The notes under the pieces: model-generated
Database searches by the model: none
Seen by the model: the letters and a program-made list of their open reading frames with translations, nothing else
Told to the model about the DNA's origin: nothing
From: Mycobacterium sp. ITM-2016-00318
Lineage (GTDB): Bacteria > Actinomycetota > Actinomycetes > Mycobacteriales > Mycobacteriaceae
Assembly: GCF_002968285.2 (NCBI RefSeq)
Contig: NZ_CP134400.1
Span: 310,001 to 374,000, forward strand
Length of the DNA stretch: 64,000 nucleotides
Direction of reading: 5' to 3'
Shown here: piece by piece, positions 1-8,919 of the stretch
Layout: the number at the start of each line of letters is the position of its first letter
Numbering within the stretch: position 1 is the first letter of the stretch
Made by a program: the position numbers and the translations under genes

Positions 1-1064
1 GTCTCCCACCACCGGCTGACACCGCTCTCGATGGTGTCCCGCCATGACGGGTCGGCCTTGGCTCGCAGGTGCGGGATCAGTGCGCCAAGGGCTGCCTTCG
101 CGTCGGCGACGATGTTGATCTCGGTGGGATAGCGCATGCCGATCGAACTGCCGTCGGCATCGATCTGTATGGCGCGGGCGGCGCCGTACTCCGGAAGGAA
201 CTGGCTGTAGGGGAAGTTGGAGCCGACGATCAACAGGGTGTCGCAATCACGCATCAACTCATAGCTGGGCCTGGTACCCAACAGCCCGATCGCCCCGGTG
301 ACGAATGGCAGATCGTCAGGCAGAACGTCCTTGCCCAGTAGGGCTTTCGCCACCCCGGCACCGGTCAGCTCGGCGACCGCGGCCACCTCGGAGGCGGCGT
401 TCCTTGCGCCCTGACCGATCAGGATCGCGACTTTCTCGCCGGCGTTGAGGATTTCGGCGGCCGCGCGAACCTGCTCTTCGGTCGGAGCGGCCAGGCCGAT
501 GGCATCGCCGGGGTCGCTCGACGGCACCTGCTTGAACACGTGCTGCGGCGGGCTGTATTTCTCCTCCTGCAGGTCGGAGGGGATGATGATCGCGGTGGGG
601 GAGCGGCGCGTGCGGGCGGTTCTGATCGCGCGGTCGAGTGCCAGCGGAAGCTGTTGCGGCACATTGACTTCGACGAGATAGTCGCTTGCGACATCGCTGA
701 ACAGCACCTGCAGGTCCACCTCCTGCTGATAGCTCCCGCCCATCGCACTGCGTTCGGTCTGGCCGACGATCGCCACGACGGGCACATGGTCGAGCTTGGC
801 GTCGTAGAGCCCGTTGAGCAGATGGATCGCCCCTGGCCCGGAGGTGGCCATGCAGACACCGACCTCACCGGAGAACTTCGCGTAGCCGGTGGCAGCGAAG
901 GCGGCCATCTCCTCGTGGCGGGTCTGCACGAACCGTGGCCGGTTGTCCGCCCGACCGAAGGCCACGACAAGGCCGTTGATGCCGTCGCCCGGATAACCGA
1001 ACACCTGGGTCACGCCCCACTGCCGAAGGCGTTCGAGGACGAAATCGGCGACATCTTGGCTCAT
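1..1064 (-). CDS. Thiamine diphosphate-dependent enzyme, acetolactate synthase/pyruvate oxidase-like (3' end outside window)
   Basis: Reading from ATG at 1064 (MSQDVADFVLERL) gives 354 residues without a stop before the window edge. Residues 1-170 form the N-terminal pyrimidine-binding ThDP domain, with the conserved Glu in RHEEMAAFAATG (about residue 51) and the ATSGPGAIHLLNG loop. From about residue 190 comes the central domain (ILIGQGARNAA, LLGTRPSYELM). The C-terminal diphosphate domain with the GDG metal motif is not in the window. The family includes acetolactate synthase, pyruvate oxidase and oxalyl-CoA decarboxylase. The substrate cannot be chosen from what is visible. It is transcribed away from the small exported gene at 1183, with 118 bases between them. 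Confidence 0.85.
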   Translation of the reverse strand, partial: MSQDVADFVLERLRQWGVTQVFGYPGDGINGLVVAFGRADNRPRFVQTRHEEMAAFAATGYAKFSGEVGVCMATSGPGAIHLLNGLYDAKLDHVPVVAIVGQTERSAMGGSYQQEVDLQVLFSDVASDYLVEVNVPQQLPLALDRAIRTARTRRSPTAIIIPSDLQEEKYSPPQHVFKQVPSSDPGDAIGLAAPTEEQVRAAAEILNAGEKVAILIGQGARNAASEVAAVAELTGAGVAKALLGKDVLPDDLPFVTGAIGLLGTRPSYELMRDCDTLLIVGSNFPYSQFLPEYGAARAIQIDADGSSIGMRYPTEINIVADAKAALGALIPHLRAKADPSWRDTIESGVSRWWE

Positions 1065-1102
1065 GGGAAGCGCGTACCCGCGCGCCGGCGCCGTTAAGCG
1101 CG

Positions 1103-1174
1103 CGACCGGCTAACGGCCGCGCAGCCTGGCCGGCGAGACCATAGTCGAGCCCAGAGCGGTCTCGACCGGCTAAC
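1103..1174. repeat. 12-bp direct repeat and hairpin in a divergent intergenic region
   Basis: CGACCGGCTAAC occurs at 1103-1114 and again at 1163-1174, exactly 60 bases apart. Between them CGAGACC (1134-1140) and GGTCTCG (1158-1164) form a 7-bp inverted repeat. The region separates the divergent genes at 1064 and 1183, so these may be regulator sites. No regulator is identified. Confidence 0.4.
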
Positions 1175-1182
1175 CTGAACGC

Positions 1183-1653
1183 GTGATGCGCATAGCGCTG
1201 GCGACCGCCGCGGCAACGGCCATGCTCGCCGTCTCGGTGCCGCCGTCGGTCGGCGCGGCGCCCGGAACCGACGACGCCGGCTACGTGGACTCGACGGCGC
1301 GCTGCGAAAAGCCGGCGACCGCTGTGCTTTTCGGCGCAACGGCCGACTCTCGCATGGCCATCTGCAAGGCGTCCGACGGCACGTTCTCCTATCGCGGTGT
1401 GCGGATCAGCGACGGCGCCAAACTGATCGTGCCCGCAGAGGAGTCGACGGACGGCGCGTTCGTCGCCGAGAACAGCGGAATCGAATACATGGTGACGAAG
1501 AAGTCTCTGGTCGTCAGCCAGGGCCGTGAGGTGCTGCGCGAGGAGCCGATGGTCGACTTCCACGGCGCACAGGCCGCCATTGCGCCGTCGACGCCGACCT
1601 CGCCGACGCCACTGCCGCCCCCGCTGCCCGCCGAGCGCACCGCCGAGGGCTGA
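1183..1653 (+). CDS. Small exported protein of unknown function
   Basis: About 156 residues. GTG at 1183 is followed at once by ATG at 1186; either could be used. The first ~25 residues are a Sec-type signal peptide (MRIALATAAATAMLAVSV) with likely cleavage near VGAAP. The mature part has two cysteines (TARCEK and MAICKA), which could form a disulfide, and a proline-rich tail (SPTPLPPPLP). I recognise no catalytic motif. It probably sits in the periplasm or cell wall. It is followed 41 bases later by a TIGR03085-type gene on the same strand. Confidence 0.7.
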   Translation: MMRIALATAAATAMLAVSVPPSVGAAPGTDDAGYVDSTARCEKPATAVLFGATADSRMAICKASDGTFSYRGVRISDGAKLIVPAEESTDGAFVAENSGIEYMVTKKSLVVSQGREVLREEPMVDFHGAQAAIAPSTPTSPTPLPPPLPAERTAEG

Positions 1654-1694
1654 GTCGGTCGGGCCTGCGCGCTGATCTCTGGCATGTTCGAGGG

Positions 1695-2318
1695 GTGACC
1701 GCAGCAGCCCGCGAACGCGCCGCCCTCGTCAACACGATGCGGGCCGTCGGCCCCGACGCTCCGACCCTGTGCGGGGACTGGACCACCCGAGATCTCGCCG
1801 CCCACCTGATCCTGCGCGAACGCCGGCCCGACGCGGCGGCAGGCATCCTGATCTCGAGGCTGGCGGGTTACACCGCGCGCAAGCAGCGCGAGCTCTCCGA
1901 CGGCATCGAGTGGTCCGAACTGCTCACCCAGATCGCGTCGGGACCGCCGCTGTATTCGCCGCTGAAACTGCTCGACCCGCTGGTCAACACTACCGAGATG
2001 TTCATTCACCACGAAGACGTCCGTCGTGCAGGCCCCGGCTGGCAACCTCGGCAACTCGACGCCGACCTGGCGACCGCACTGCGCAGACAGGTCCGCCTTG
2101 CGATCCGGATGTCGCTCGGCCGCGCTTCCGCGGCGGTGACGCTGCACGACACCGACGGCGCGACGCTGGCGTCGATCGGCACGGGGCCGCCATGTATGAT
2201 CACCGGAGCCCCGCCCGAACTGCTGCTCTTCCTGTCCGGCCGTGACGCCGCCGACATCGAGTTCACCGGAGACGACGCGACGATCTCCGCAGTGCGCTCC
2301 GCCCGTCGCGGGCTTTAG
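1695..2318 (+). CDS. TIGR03085 family protein (DinB / maleylpyruvate isomerase-like fold)
   Basis: 207 residues from GTG at 1695, directly behind the purine stretch GAGGGG. The N-terminus (MTAAARERAALVNTM, then TLCGDWTTRDLAAHLILRER) is the mycothiol-dependent maleylpyruvate isomerase N-terminal type helix bundle, with histidines that bind a metal in this superfamily (AAHLILRER, MFIHHEDVRR). The C-terminal part (LLFLSGRDAADIEFTGDD) matches the usual end of TIGR03085 proteins. The length is typical. The reaction is unknown for this family; a mycothiol link is inference only. It probably acts in the cytoplasm. Confidence 0.8.
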   Translation: MTAAARERAALVNTMRAVGPDAPTLCGDWTTRDLAAHLILRERRPDAAAGILISRLAGYTARKQRELSDGIEWSELLTQIASGPPLYSPLKLLDPLVNTTEMFIHHEDVRRAGPGWQPRQLDADLATALRRQVRLAIRMSLGRASAAVTLHDTDGATLASIGTGPPCMITGAPPELLLFLSGRDAADIEFTGDDATISAVRSARRGL

Positions 2319-2392
2319 GCCCACTCCGCGATTTCGAAACCTACAGTTGCCCTCTGTATCGTGGGTCGGTCGTCTTGATCAGGAGCAACGCT

Positions 2393-3283
2393 GTGACCCT
2401 CAACACTATTGCGCTCGAGCTCGTGCCTCCCAATGTGGAGCGCGGGCAGGAGTATGCGGTGGAAGAGGCACGCAAGGTCGCGCGGATCTCCGCGGAGTCC
2501 GGTCTCGCGGGCCGGATCAAGCACGTGATGATCCCGGGAATGATCCCCGAGGACGACGACCGGCCCGTGCCCATGCTGCCCAAGCTCGACGTTTTGGACT
2601 ACTGGTCGCTCATCCGGCCCGAACTGCCCGGTCTTCGCGGGCTGTGCACGCAGGTCACCCCCTTCATGGACGAGGCGGCCCTCGGCAAGCGGCTGACCAC
2701 TCTCGGTGATGCCGGCTTCGAGGGCATCGTCTTCGTCGGGGTACCGAGGACGATGAACGACGGTGAAGGTTCCGGTGTCCCGCCGACGGATGCGCTGTCG
2801 ATCTACAACAAGACCGTCGACAACCGCGGCGTGATTCTGATCCCGACCCGCGAGGGTGAAGCGGGCCGGTTCGACTTCAAGTGCAATCAGGGCGCCAACT
2901 TCGGCCTGACGCAGCTGCTGTACTCCGACGCGATCGTCGGATTCCTCTCCGATTTCGCCAAGAACACCGACCATCGGCCCGAGATTCTGCTGTCGTTCGG
3001 CTTCGTGCCCAAGGTCGAGACCAGGGTCGGTCTGATCGACTGGCTGATCCAGGATGCGGGCAATGAGGCCGTCGCCGAGGAGCAGGAATTCGTCCGGTCG
3101 CTGGCCGGCCGCGACCCCGCGGACAAGCGTGCGCTGATGGTCGATCTGTACAAGCGGGTGATCGACGGCGTCGTCGACCTCGGGTTCCCGTTGAGCGTCC
3201 ACTTCGAGGCGACGTACGGCGTATCCGGTGCGGCGTTCGAGACATTCTCGGAGATGCTCGCCTATTGGTCTCCGGACCGTTAG
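2393..3283 (+). CDS. Mycobacterial-type methylenetetrahydrofolate reductase (MetF-like)
   Basis: 296 residues from GTG at 2393, chosen because AGGAG sits eight bases upstream; an in-frame TTG at 2375 lacks such a site. The sequence (LNTIALELVPPNVERGQEYAVEE, then HVMIPGMIPEDDDRP) has the N-terminal strand with the family's conserved Glu and the TIM-barrel pattern of mycobacterial MTHFRs, which resemble Rv2172c and the M. smegmatis enzymes reported to oxidise NADH without flavin. Expected role: reduction of methylene-THF to methyl-THF for methionine synthesis in the cytoplasm. The family match is recognition, not a search. Its stop overlaps by four bases the stop of the convergent GAP-family gene. 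Confidence 0.8.
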   Translation: MTLNTIALELVPPNVERGQEYAVEEARKVARISAESGLAGRIKHVMIPGMIPEDDDRPVPMLPKLDVLDYWSLIRPELPGLRGLCTQVTPFMDEAALGKRLTTLGDAGFEGIVFVGVPRTMNDGEGSGVPPTDALSIYNKTVDNRGVILIPTREGEAGRFDFKCNQGANFGLTQLLYSDAIVGFLSDFAKNTDHRPEILLSFGFVPKVETRVGLIDWLIQDAGNEAVAEEQEFVRSLAGRDPADKRALMVDLYKRVIDGVVDLGFPLSVHFEATYGVSGAAFETFSEMLAYWSPDR

Positions 3284-3927
3284 AGCGCGCGAATGCCGGT
3301 GTAAGCCAACAGAACACCGACGACGAGCAGAATGACTGCCGTTGCGGCGGCATGTTCGCGCTGCATCCACTTCCTCACCCGTTCGAGCTGATCGTCGACG
3401 CGCTTGCCGGCGACGACGTAGGCGAGTATCGGTGCGATCACCGTCGAGCCGGCAAGCGCTGTGTAGAACGCGACGGCGAGCCACACCATTGCGCCTGCGG
3501 CGGAGGTCCCGATGATCAGACCCGCCGCGGCATTCATGACGAGCACCTTGGGATTGGCCACCACCAGCCCGAAGCCGATGATCCCAGCGCCGGCGGGGGT
3601 GATCTTGGCGAGCCGGTCGAGGAATGCGGGTGGGCGGGTGGTCCGGGTTCGGGTCAGCCATCGGCCGATGGCCGCGACGATGAGCAGCATCCCGAGCCCG
3701 ATCCGGACCCACGGCATCCACGGCGGCGTCTCATCGAGCCCGTGGACGAGATGGGGGACCGCCACGAAGAGAGCGGTCATCGCGGCGAGCCCTGCGAGCC
3801 AACCGGCCATGAAAGCAAGGCCCGTGGGGCGGGGATGATCGGTGTGCAGTACCAGCACAACCGCCGGGACTATCGAAACCGGCGACAGTGCGACAACGAG
3901 TGCGAGCGGGAAAAGCTCGCCGAGCAA
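3280..3927 (-). CDS. GAP-family (Sap/LysE-like) integral membrane protein
   Basis: 215 residues with about six hydrophobic segments: near 5-27, 35-60, 70-90, 112-135, 143-168 and 190-213. The first segment (LVVALSPVSIVPAVVLVL) carries the SP-x-x-x-x-P pattern of the GAP/Sap family. M. smegmatis Gap is needed for glycopeptidolipid export; other members are uncharacterised. TTG at 3927 is the only usable start after an in-frame stop and has no clear ribosome site. A cytoplasmic-membrane role in lipid or small-molecule export is inference. It converges on the MTHFR gene with a four-base overlap. Confidence 0.75.
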   Translation of the reverse strand: MLGELFPLALVVALSPVSIVPAVVLVLHTDHPRPTGLAFMAGWLAGLAAMTALFVAVPHLVHGLDETPPWMPWVRIGLGMLLIVAAIGRWLTRTRTTRPPAFLDRLAKITPAGAGIIGFGLVVANPKVLVMNAAAGLIIGTSAAGAMVWLAVAFYTALAGSTVIAPILAYVVAGKRVDDQLERVRKWMQREHAAATAVILLVVGVLLAYTGIRAL

Positions 3928-4029
3928 CGACTGAGCGGACTAGCGGGCAGCAGCGGGGGTCGTCGTGTGCCTGACATGCAGCAGGCGGGTCAACCAGCGG
4001 AGATCGATTAACACGTGCTCGCTCTTTTC

Positions 4030-4443
4030 CTAGGCGGTCTTGGTGAGTAGTGGAAGCAAACGGCGGCGTTCGCTCATGCTCGTGGCGAATTCATGGAGCG
4101 CTTCGGCGACCGAACCCACGGTGGGGAACGTCTCACCTTCACCGAACAGCCGCAAGTTGCGAATAACAGGCTGGCTGGCAACGACTGCCCATTCGACACT
4201 GGCGATCTCACAGTTCTCGTCGATGTCGTGGAGCAGCGAAATACATTCCGGCGAAAAGGAATTCACGCCGGTCAGATCCAACACGAAAGGCTTCTCCGTC
4301 AGGACGAAGCGCCGTGCGTAGGCGCCGATGCGATCGAGGTTCGACTCGTCGATGTCACCGGTCACCGTCACCACGGTCGCCAGCTGACGACACAGCGCGC
4401 GCATCTGCGCGCCGTTGCAATCGACTGCTTGGTTTCCGTACAT
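4030..4443 (-). CDS. STAS-domain protein (anti-sigma factor antagonist-like)
   Basis: 137 residues. The order ATVVTVTGDIDESNLDRIGAY, then FVLDLTGVNSFSPECISLL, is a STAS fold. The usual phosphorylated Ser/Thr of SpoIIAA-type antagonists lies in the D-x-S/T-G-x-x-x-L loop; here the aligned segment reads TGVNSFSPECISLL, so Ser residues are available. No partner kinase or sigma factor is adjacent. In mycobacteria such proteins can act in SigF-type partner switching, but nothing in the window ties it to a particular sigma factor. It lies downstream of polD2 on the same strand, with 55 bases between. Confidence 0.8.
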   Translation of the reverse strand: MYGNQAVDCNGAQMRALCRQLATVVTVTGDIDESNLDRIGAYARRFVLTEKPFVLDLTGVNSFSPECISLLHDIDENCEIASVEWAVVASQPVIRNLRLFGEGETFPTVGSVAEALHEFATSMSERRRLLPLLTKTA

Positions 4444-4498
4444 GCCTAAAACCTAGGCCGCTGATCTAAGGCATTGGGGAGCGTGCGGTAATACTTTG

Positions 4499-5779
4499 CT
4501 AAGAACAGTTTTTCGAATCTGCGCCCGACGGTCTGCGGAACTGCGCGCCGGAGTAGTTTTCCCACGGGCTGTAGTCCGCCAGCAGCGCTTCCTGTGGTGG
4601 ACGCCGGTCTTCTGGCACGTGTTGAAGATTGATCCGGACGCGGTACCAGATCGAACTCGGACCGCGCATACCGTCGAGTAACACGTCCGCGGGCTTAAGT
4701 TTCTTAGCCACTTCCTCATATTTGGCACGCCAGACGTCCAGCGCGGCCAACGCCTCGTCCTTCGTCTTGGTACGGGCGATCTCGATCAGCGGCTTCGAGG
4801 AGATCCGGCTGCCGCCGCCGGTGCCCTTCTTCGCACCCTTCGGGGCCTTCTCGGCGGGGCCGAGGCGATCGGCGAGGTCGAGCAACTGATCCAGGGTGCC
4901 TGCGGCGTCGTCCATGCCCTCCCACGGATCGCCGCGTTCGGCGAAGCGCTGCGGCACCGTGGCGATGGTGAAGTTCTCCGCGCGGCAGTCGACGACCTCG
5001 TCCCACACCAGCGGTGTCGAAACCCGGGCGTCGGGCGTGGCCCGCACCGAGTAGGCCGAAGCCACCGTGCGGTCGAACGCGTTCTGGTTGAAGTCGACGA
5101 AGACGCCTTCGCGTTCTTCCTTCCACCATCGGGCGGTGGCGTGATCGGGCGCGCGTCGCTCGACTTCCCGAGCGATGGCCTGTGCGGCCAGCCTGACGAA
5201 CTTGAACGGCCACCGCCGCTCGACGCGCGCATAGATGTGGAATCCGCGTGAACCCGATGTCTTCGGCCAGGCCGTCAATCCGTGGTCCTCGAGCACCTCG
5301 CGCGCGACTAGCGCGACGTGAATGATCTGGCGCCAGTCGACCCCCGGCATCGGGTCGAGGTCGACGCGCAGCTCGTCGGGGTGGGCGAGATCGTCGGCGC
5401 GCACCGGATGCGGATTGAGGTCGACGCAGCCGAGGTTGATCGCCCATGCCAGGCCTGCTGCGTCGTGCAGCACGGCTTCCTTGGCCGATGTGCCGGAGGC
5501 GTACTTCAGCTCCGCGACATCGACGTAGTCGGGCCGGTTCTTCTCGGGTGCCCGCTTCTGGAAGACGGCCTCTTCGGTGATGCCCTTGACGAATCGTTTG
5601 AGGATCATCGGCCGTTCCGCCACGCTGCGCAGCGCGCCGGGAGCAACAGCGAGGTAGTACCGGATCAGGTCGAGCTTGGTGACGCCGAGGTCGGGGAAGA
5701 CGACCTTGTCGGGATTGCTGATGGGCACCTGCTCACCGTCGACCTCCAGGTGTTCGACCTTGGCGGACGATGCGGCCAT
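4499..5779 (-). CDS. polD2: Stand-alone LigD-type DNA/RNA polymerase (PolD2, Rv0269c-like)
   Basis: Polymerase of the archaeo-eukaryotic primase family, like the POL domain of LigD but without ligase or nuclease domains. About 426 residues from ATG at 5779 (MAASSAKVEHLEV); ATG at 5803 would add eight residues. Visible motifs: RVDLDPMPGVDW (metal-binding Asp pair), KTSGSRGFHIY (nucleotide-binding His), VFVDFNQNA (third Asp region) and YSVRATPDARVSTPLVWDE. A divergent start 66 bases from fadD2 matches the Rv0269c-Rv0270 arrangement, so I assign it to the PolD2 rather than the PolD1/Rv3730c lineage. Known enzymes add ribo- or deoxyribonucleotides for gap repair in the cytoplasm. Confidence 0.87.
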   Translation of the reverse strand: MAASSAKVEHLEVDGEQVPISNPDKVVFPDLGVTKLDLIRYYLAVAPGALRSVAERPMILKRFVKGITEEAVFQKRAPEKNRPDYVDVAELKYASGTSAKEAVLHDAAGLAWAINLGCVDLNPHPVRADDLAHPDELRVDLDPMPGVDWRQIIHVALVAREVLEDHGLTAWPKTSGSRGFHIYARVERRWPFKFVRLAAQAIAREVERRAPDHATARWWKEEREGVFVDFNQNAFDRTVASAYSVRATPDARVSTPLVWDEVVDCRAENFTIATVPQRFAERGDPWEGMDDAAGTLDQLLDLADRLGPAEKAPKGAKKGTGGGSRISSKPLIEIARTKTKDEALAALDVWRAKYEEVAKKLKPADVLLDGMRGPSSIWYRVRINLQHVPEDRRPPQEALLADYSPWENYSGAQFRRPSGADSKNCS

Positions 5780-5844
5780 GAGGCCATGGTAGTGACGCAG
5801 CACGTTCCTGCCGCGCTGCGACGTGCGTCACATATTGTGGTGCC

Positions 5845-7536
5845 ATGCCGAAGCTCACCGATCTTCCCCTGCAGGCAGCGGCCAAACTCCAGCAGTCCAT
5901 CGGACCTTATGTCGAACGCGGTGCAGCCGAGCTGCACTACGCCCGCAAGATGTTCGAAGCGGGCGCACTGAAGCTGGAGCCGCCGCAGAACATCGTCGCG
6001 TTCCTGGCCGACATCCGGCGCTGGGGCGAATTCGGCATGATTCCGGCGTTGAACGCCCGCCGCACCCCGAACCGGACGGCGGTCATCGACGACGACGGTG
6101 AGCTGAGCTTCGCCGAACTCGACGAGGCCGCGCATGCCGTCGCCAACGGCCTGCTGGCGATGGGCGTGAAGGGCGGCGACGGGGTGGCGATCCTGGCCCG
6201 CAATCACCGCTGGTTCCTCGTCTCGGTCTACGGCGCTGCCCGCGTCGGCGCCCGCATCATCTTGCTCAACAGTGAATTCTCCGGCCCGCAGATCAAAGAG
6301 GTGTCCGAGCGCGAGAACGCGCACGTGATCATCTACGACGACGAGTACACCAAGGCGGTCGCATCTGCCGAGCCGCCGCAGGGCAAGCTGCGCGCGCTCG
6401 CCACCAACCCGGACAAGGACGAGCCGTCGGGCAGCACCGACGAGACGCTCGCCGACCTCATCAAGCGCAGCAGCAAGCAGCCTGCGCCGAAGGTGACGAA
6501 GCACTCGTCGATCATCATCCTGACGAGCGGCACCACCGGTACGCCGAAGGGCGCCAACCGAAGCACGCCGCCGTCGCTCGCGCCCATCGGTGGCGTGCTG
6601 TCGCACGTCCCGTTCAAGGCGGGTGAGGTGACGTCCTTGCCTGCGCCGATGTTCCACGCACTCGGCTTCCTGCACGCCACCATCGCGATGATGCTCGGCA
6701 CCACATTGGTGCTGCGACGACGCTTCAAGCCCGCGACCGTGCTCGGCGACATCGAGAAGAACAAGGCGACCGCGATGGTCGTCGTACCGGTGATGTTGTC
6801 CCGGCTCCTCGACGAGCTCGAGAAAACGGAGAAGAAACCCGACCTGTCGTCGCTGCGCATCGTGTTCGTCTCGGGTTCGCAGCTGGGCGCCGAGTTGGCC
6901 ACACGGGCGCTCAAGGACCTCGGTCCGGTGATCTACAACCTGTACGGGTCGACGGAGATCGCGTTCGCGACGATCGCGCGGCCGAAGGACCTGTCCATCA
7001 ACCCGGCCACCGTCGGGCCGGTCGTCAAGGGCGTGAAGGTCAGGATCCTCGATGACAACGGCAACGACCTGCCGCAGGGTGAGGTGGGCCGGATCTTCGT
7101 CGGCAACACCTTCCCGTTCGAGGGCTACACCGGCGGCGGCCACAAGCAGATCATCGACGGGCTGATGTCGTCGGGTGACGTCGGATACTTCGATGAGAAC
7201 AATCTGCTCTACGTCAGCGGGCGCGACGACGAGATGATCGTGTCCGGCGGCGAGAACGTCTTCCCCGCCGAAGTCGAGGACCTCATCAGCGGCCATCCGG
7301 ACGTCGTCGAGGCCACCGCGCTCGGTGTCGAGGACAAGGAGTGGGGCCATCGGCTGCGCGCTTTCGTGGTCAAGGCCGACGGCGCCAGCGTCGACGAGGA
7401 CGCGATCAAAAACTACGTGAAAGAGAATCTCGCCCGCTACAAGGTGCCGCGGGAAGTCGTCTTCCTCGACGAGCTGCCGCGCAACCCGACCGGCAAGATC
7501 CTCAAGCGCGAACTCCGCGAAATGGAAGTGGAGTAG
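5845..7536 (+). CDS. fadD2: Fatty-acid-CoA ligase FadD2
   Basis: 563 residues, typical for mycobacterial FadD enzymes. Adenylates a carboxylic acid with ATP and transfers it to CoA. Motifs: P-loop TSGTTGTPKG (about 227-236), YGSTE (about 366), SSGDVGYFD (about 443) with the adenylate-binding Asp, the hinge SGRDDEMIVSGGENVFP, and the catalytic Lys in NPTGKILKREL (about 550). The N-terminal PKLTDLPLQAAAKLQ and the neighbours (PolD2 upstream, FadE6 downstream on the other strand) match Rv0270. The natural acyl substrate is not known. In M. tuberculosis fadE6 follows directly; here about 1.9 kb of small exported genes and remnants intervenes. Confidence 0.92.
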   Translation: MPKLTDLPLQAAAKLQQSIGPYVERGAAELHYARKMFEAGALKLEPPQNIVAFLADIRRWGEFGMIPALNARRTPNRTAVIDDDGELSFAELDEAAHAVANGLLAMGVKGGDGVAILARNHRWFLVSVYGAARVGARIILLNSEFSGPQIKEVSERENAHVIIYDDEYTKAVASAEPPQGKLRALATNPDKDEPSGSTDETLADLIKRSSKQPAPKVTKHSSIIILTSGTTGTPKGANRSTPPSLAPIGGVLSHVPFKAGEVTSLPAPMFHALGFLHATIAMMLGTTLVLRRRFKPATVLGDIEKNKATAMVVVPVMLSRLLDELEKTEKKPDLSSLRIVFVSGSQLGAELATRALKDLGPVIYNLYGSTEIAFATIARPKDLSINPATVGPVVKGVKVRILDDNGNDLPQGEVGRIFVGNTFPFEGYTGGGHKQIIDGLMSSGDVGYFDENNLLYVSGRDDEMIVSGGENVFPAEVEDLISGHPDVVEATALGVEDKEWGHRLRAFVVKADGASVDEDAIKNYVKENLARYKVPREVVFLDELPRNPTGKILKRELREMEVE

Positions 7537-7548
7537 AGCTTTTCGCGG

Positions 7549-8022
7549 CTACTGGCCGGCGGGCGGCTGCTGCTGATCCTGTGGTGGCGTTGCGGCGCCG
7601 ACGATCTGCTGGGCGGCGTCCGATCCCTGTTGCGCGACATCGCCTCCCACGAACGTGTCCTCGGCGGTGCAGTTGCCCGCATGGACGGGCCCGGAGGGAA
7701 TGCCGGACGAGGCCATTTCTGATGGGATGCCGCCTGGGGGAATGTAGATCGGGAAACCGTTCATCCTCATGCACACGCCTCCCGGCGCACCTGATGTCGG
7801 GTAGGGGCTGGCGGCCGGTGCCTGGTTGAGAGCGTGGTTGGCCTGATCGGTTGCAGAACCGACGATGGCGGCCGGATCGGGCGGCTTCTGCTGTTGTTGG
7901 CACGGCACATCGTCCGGATTGCAGGGAGGCGGCTCGGCACTCGCAATCGGCGCCAAGGCGATGATGGCGCCCGCGGCGGCTCCTAGCACGAGGGTGGCGG
8001 CAGCGGTGATGCGCTTCGGCAT
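7549..8022 (-). CDS. Small exported protein, Gln/Pro-rich ends
   Basis: 157 residues with a clear signal peptide (KRITAAATLVLGAAAGAIIALAPIASA, cleavage near ASA-EPPP). The mature protein has four cysteines (PPPCNP, VPCQQQ, GVCMRMN, GNCTAED), enough for two disulfides, a central FPIYIPPGG segment and Gln/Pro-rich tails. I recognise no enzyme family. It is probably secreted or wall-associated. Its stop lies 12 bases beyond the stop of fadD2, so the genes converge. It is the first of three unrelated small envelope proteins on the minus strand between fadD2 and fadE6. Confidence 0.7.
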   Translation of the reverse strand: MPKRITAAATLVLGAAAGAIIALAPIASAEPPPCNPDDVPCQQQQKPPDPAAIVGSATDQANHALNQAPAASPYPTSGAPGGVCMRMNGFPIYIPPGGIPSEMASSGIPSGPVHAGNCTAEDTFVGGDVAQQGSDAAQQIVGAATPPQDQQQPPAGQ

Positions 8023-8149
8023 GCGGTCGTCCTTAGTGGCAAAGTGAAGCGCCCGATGTGGCGCTTGCTGTCAACACTGGCAGCGCACCACGACCCTCGC
8101 AATGCGGTTTGCTGACTTTGAATTCAGTTAGTTGCGAAGGCAACCAAAA

Positions 8150-8479
8150 TCAGCGCACACCACTTGCGTACATCGCCGCTGACCAGGGAATCGACAGGCA
8201 AACCAGCATGAGGGTCAGCAGAAACCAGCCTGCGCCCTGCCAGACCGGCCACGTACCGCCGACGCGCCAGGCCCGGTAGGCCCTCACCAGAGCGCCGACG
8301 CCGCCGATCAAGAGGACCGCGGGAACGGCGGAGGCAAGCACGACCGACCCCCTGTCGACGACGGCGAAGACGACGAACGCGATGGCTGCCACGATGATCA
8401 CGCCGACCCCGTAGGTGACGGCGGCGCGTAGCGCAGCCGGGTCACGCCAACGCTTTTCGACATCTCGTGCGTCGCTCAT
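8150..8479 (-). CDS. Small membrane protein, three predicted helices
   Basis: 109 residues from ATG at 8479. A charged N-terminus (SDARDVEKRWRDPAALR) precedes three hydrophobic segments: about 24-45, 49-67 and 85-105. This is the layout of the small DUF-type actinobacterial membrane proteins beginning with a WRDP motif. No functional residues are recognised. Its start is 36 bases downstream of the stop of the secreted protein gene upstream (8516-8791), so the two may be co-transcribed. Confidence 0.65.
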   Translation of the reverse strand: MSDARDVEKRWRDPAALRAAVTYGVGVIIVAAIAFVVFAVVDRGSVVLASAVPAVLLIGGVGALVRAYRAWRVGGTWPVWQGAGWFLLTLMLVCLSIPWSAAMYASGVR

Positions 8480-8515
8480 GTGAGGCGGGTTCCCGGGACG
8501 GGCGCGGGAAAACTA

Positions 8516-8791
8516 TCAGGGGCCGTTGACGTACCAGGACAGGCATCCCGGGCGGTTCCGGCACGCGATGATGGCCCCCGCGTCGGGCGCGGCCCCGCGC
8601 ACCCTCGGACCGCGGGGCGGGAGATTGCAGTTGACCACGTACGGGTTCCACGGGATGACGCCGTTGACGCACGGTTGGGCGGAGGATCGGGGAGCCGTGT
8701 CAGGGATCAGCGCGGGCGTCGCTGTGAGGAAGGCGGTCCCGGCGGCGCCGCCGAGCAGCAGGCGCAGTGTTCGTTGTCGGAAGCTTGTCAT
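8516..8791 (-). CDS. Small secreted cysteine-containing protein
   Basis: 91 residues. A signal peptide (LRLLLGGAAGTAFLTATPAL) is followed by a short mature part with four cysteines (QPCVNG, VNCNLP, IACRNR, GCLSWY). This pattern of tryptophan-proline-tyrosine and paired cysteines is common in small mycobacterial exported proteins of unknown role. It is likely secreted and disulfide-bonded. It heads a possible two-gene unit with the membrane protein gene downstream. Confidence 0.65.
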   Translation of the reverse strand: MTSFRQRTLRLLLGGAAGTAFLTATPALIPDTAPRSSAQPCVNGVIPWNPYVVNCNLPPRGPRVRGAAPDAGAIIACRNRPGCLSWYVNGP

Positions 8792-8919
8792 CTCGTCACC
8801 GCCAACAACTTCGAAGAGCCTGCTATTTCGAGGATAGACCTCGATCGCGCGACCAACGGCGGAATCGCATTGCGCGGCACGGTCTGATGTGCGCGACCGG
8901 GAAGTGCAGGATTCTCCCG

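Noticed and set aside
5665..7350. Long open frame on the minus strand opposite fadD2
   Set aside because: Arg/Asp/His-rich composition with no domain; it mirrors the GC-rich third positions of fadD2 and is a shadow.
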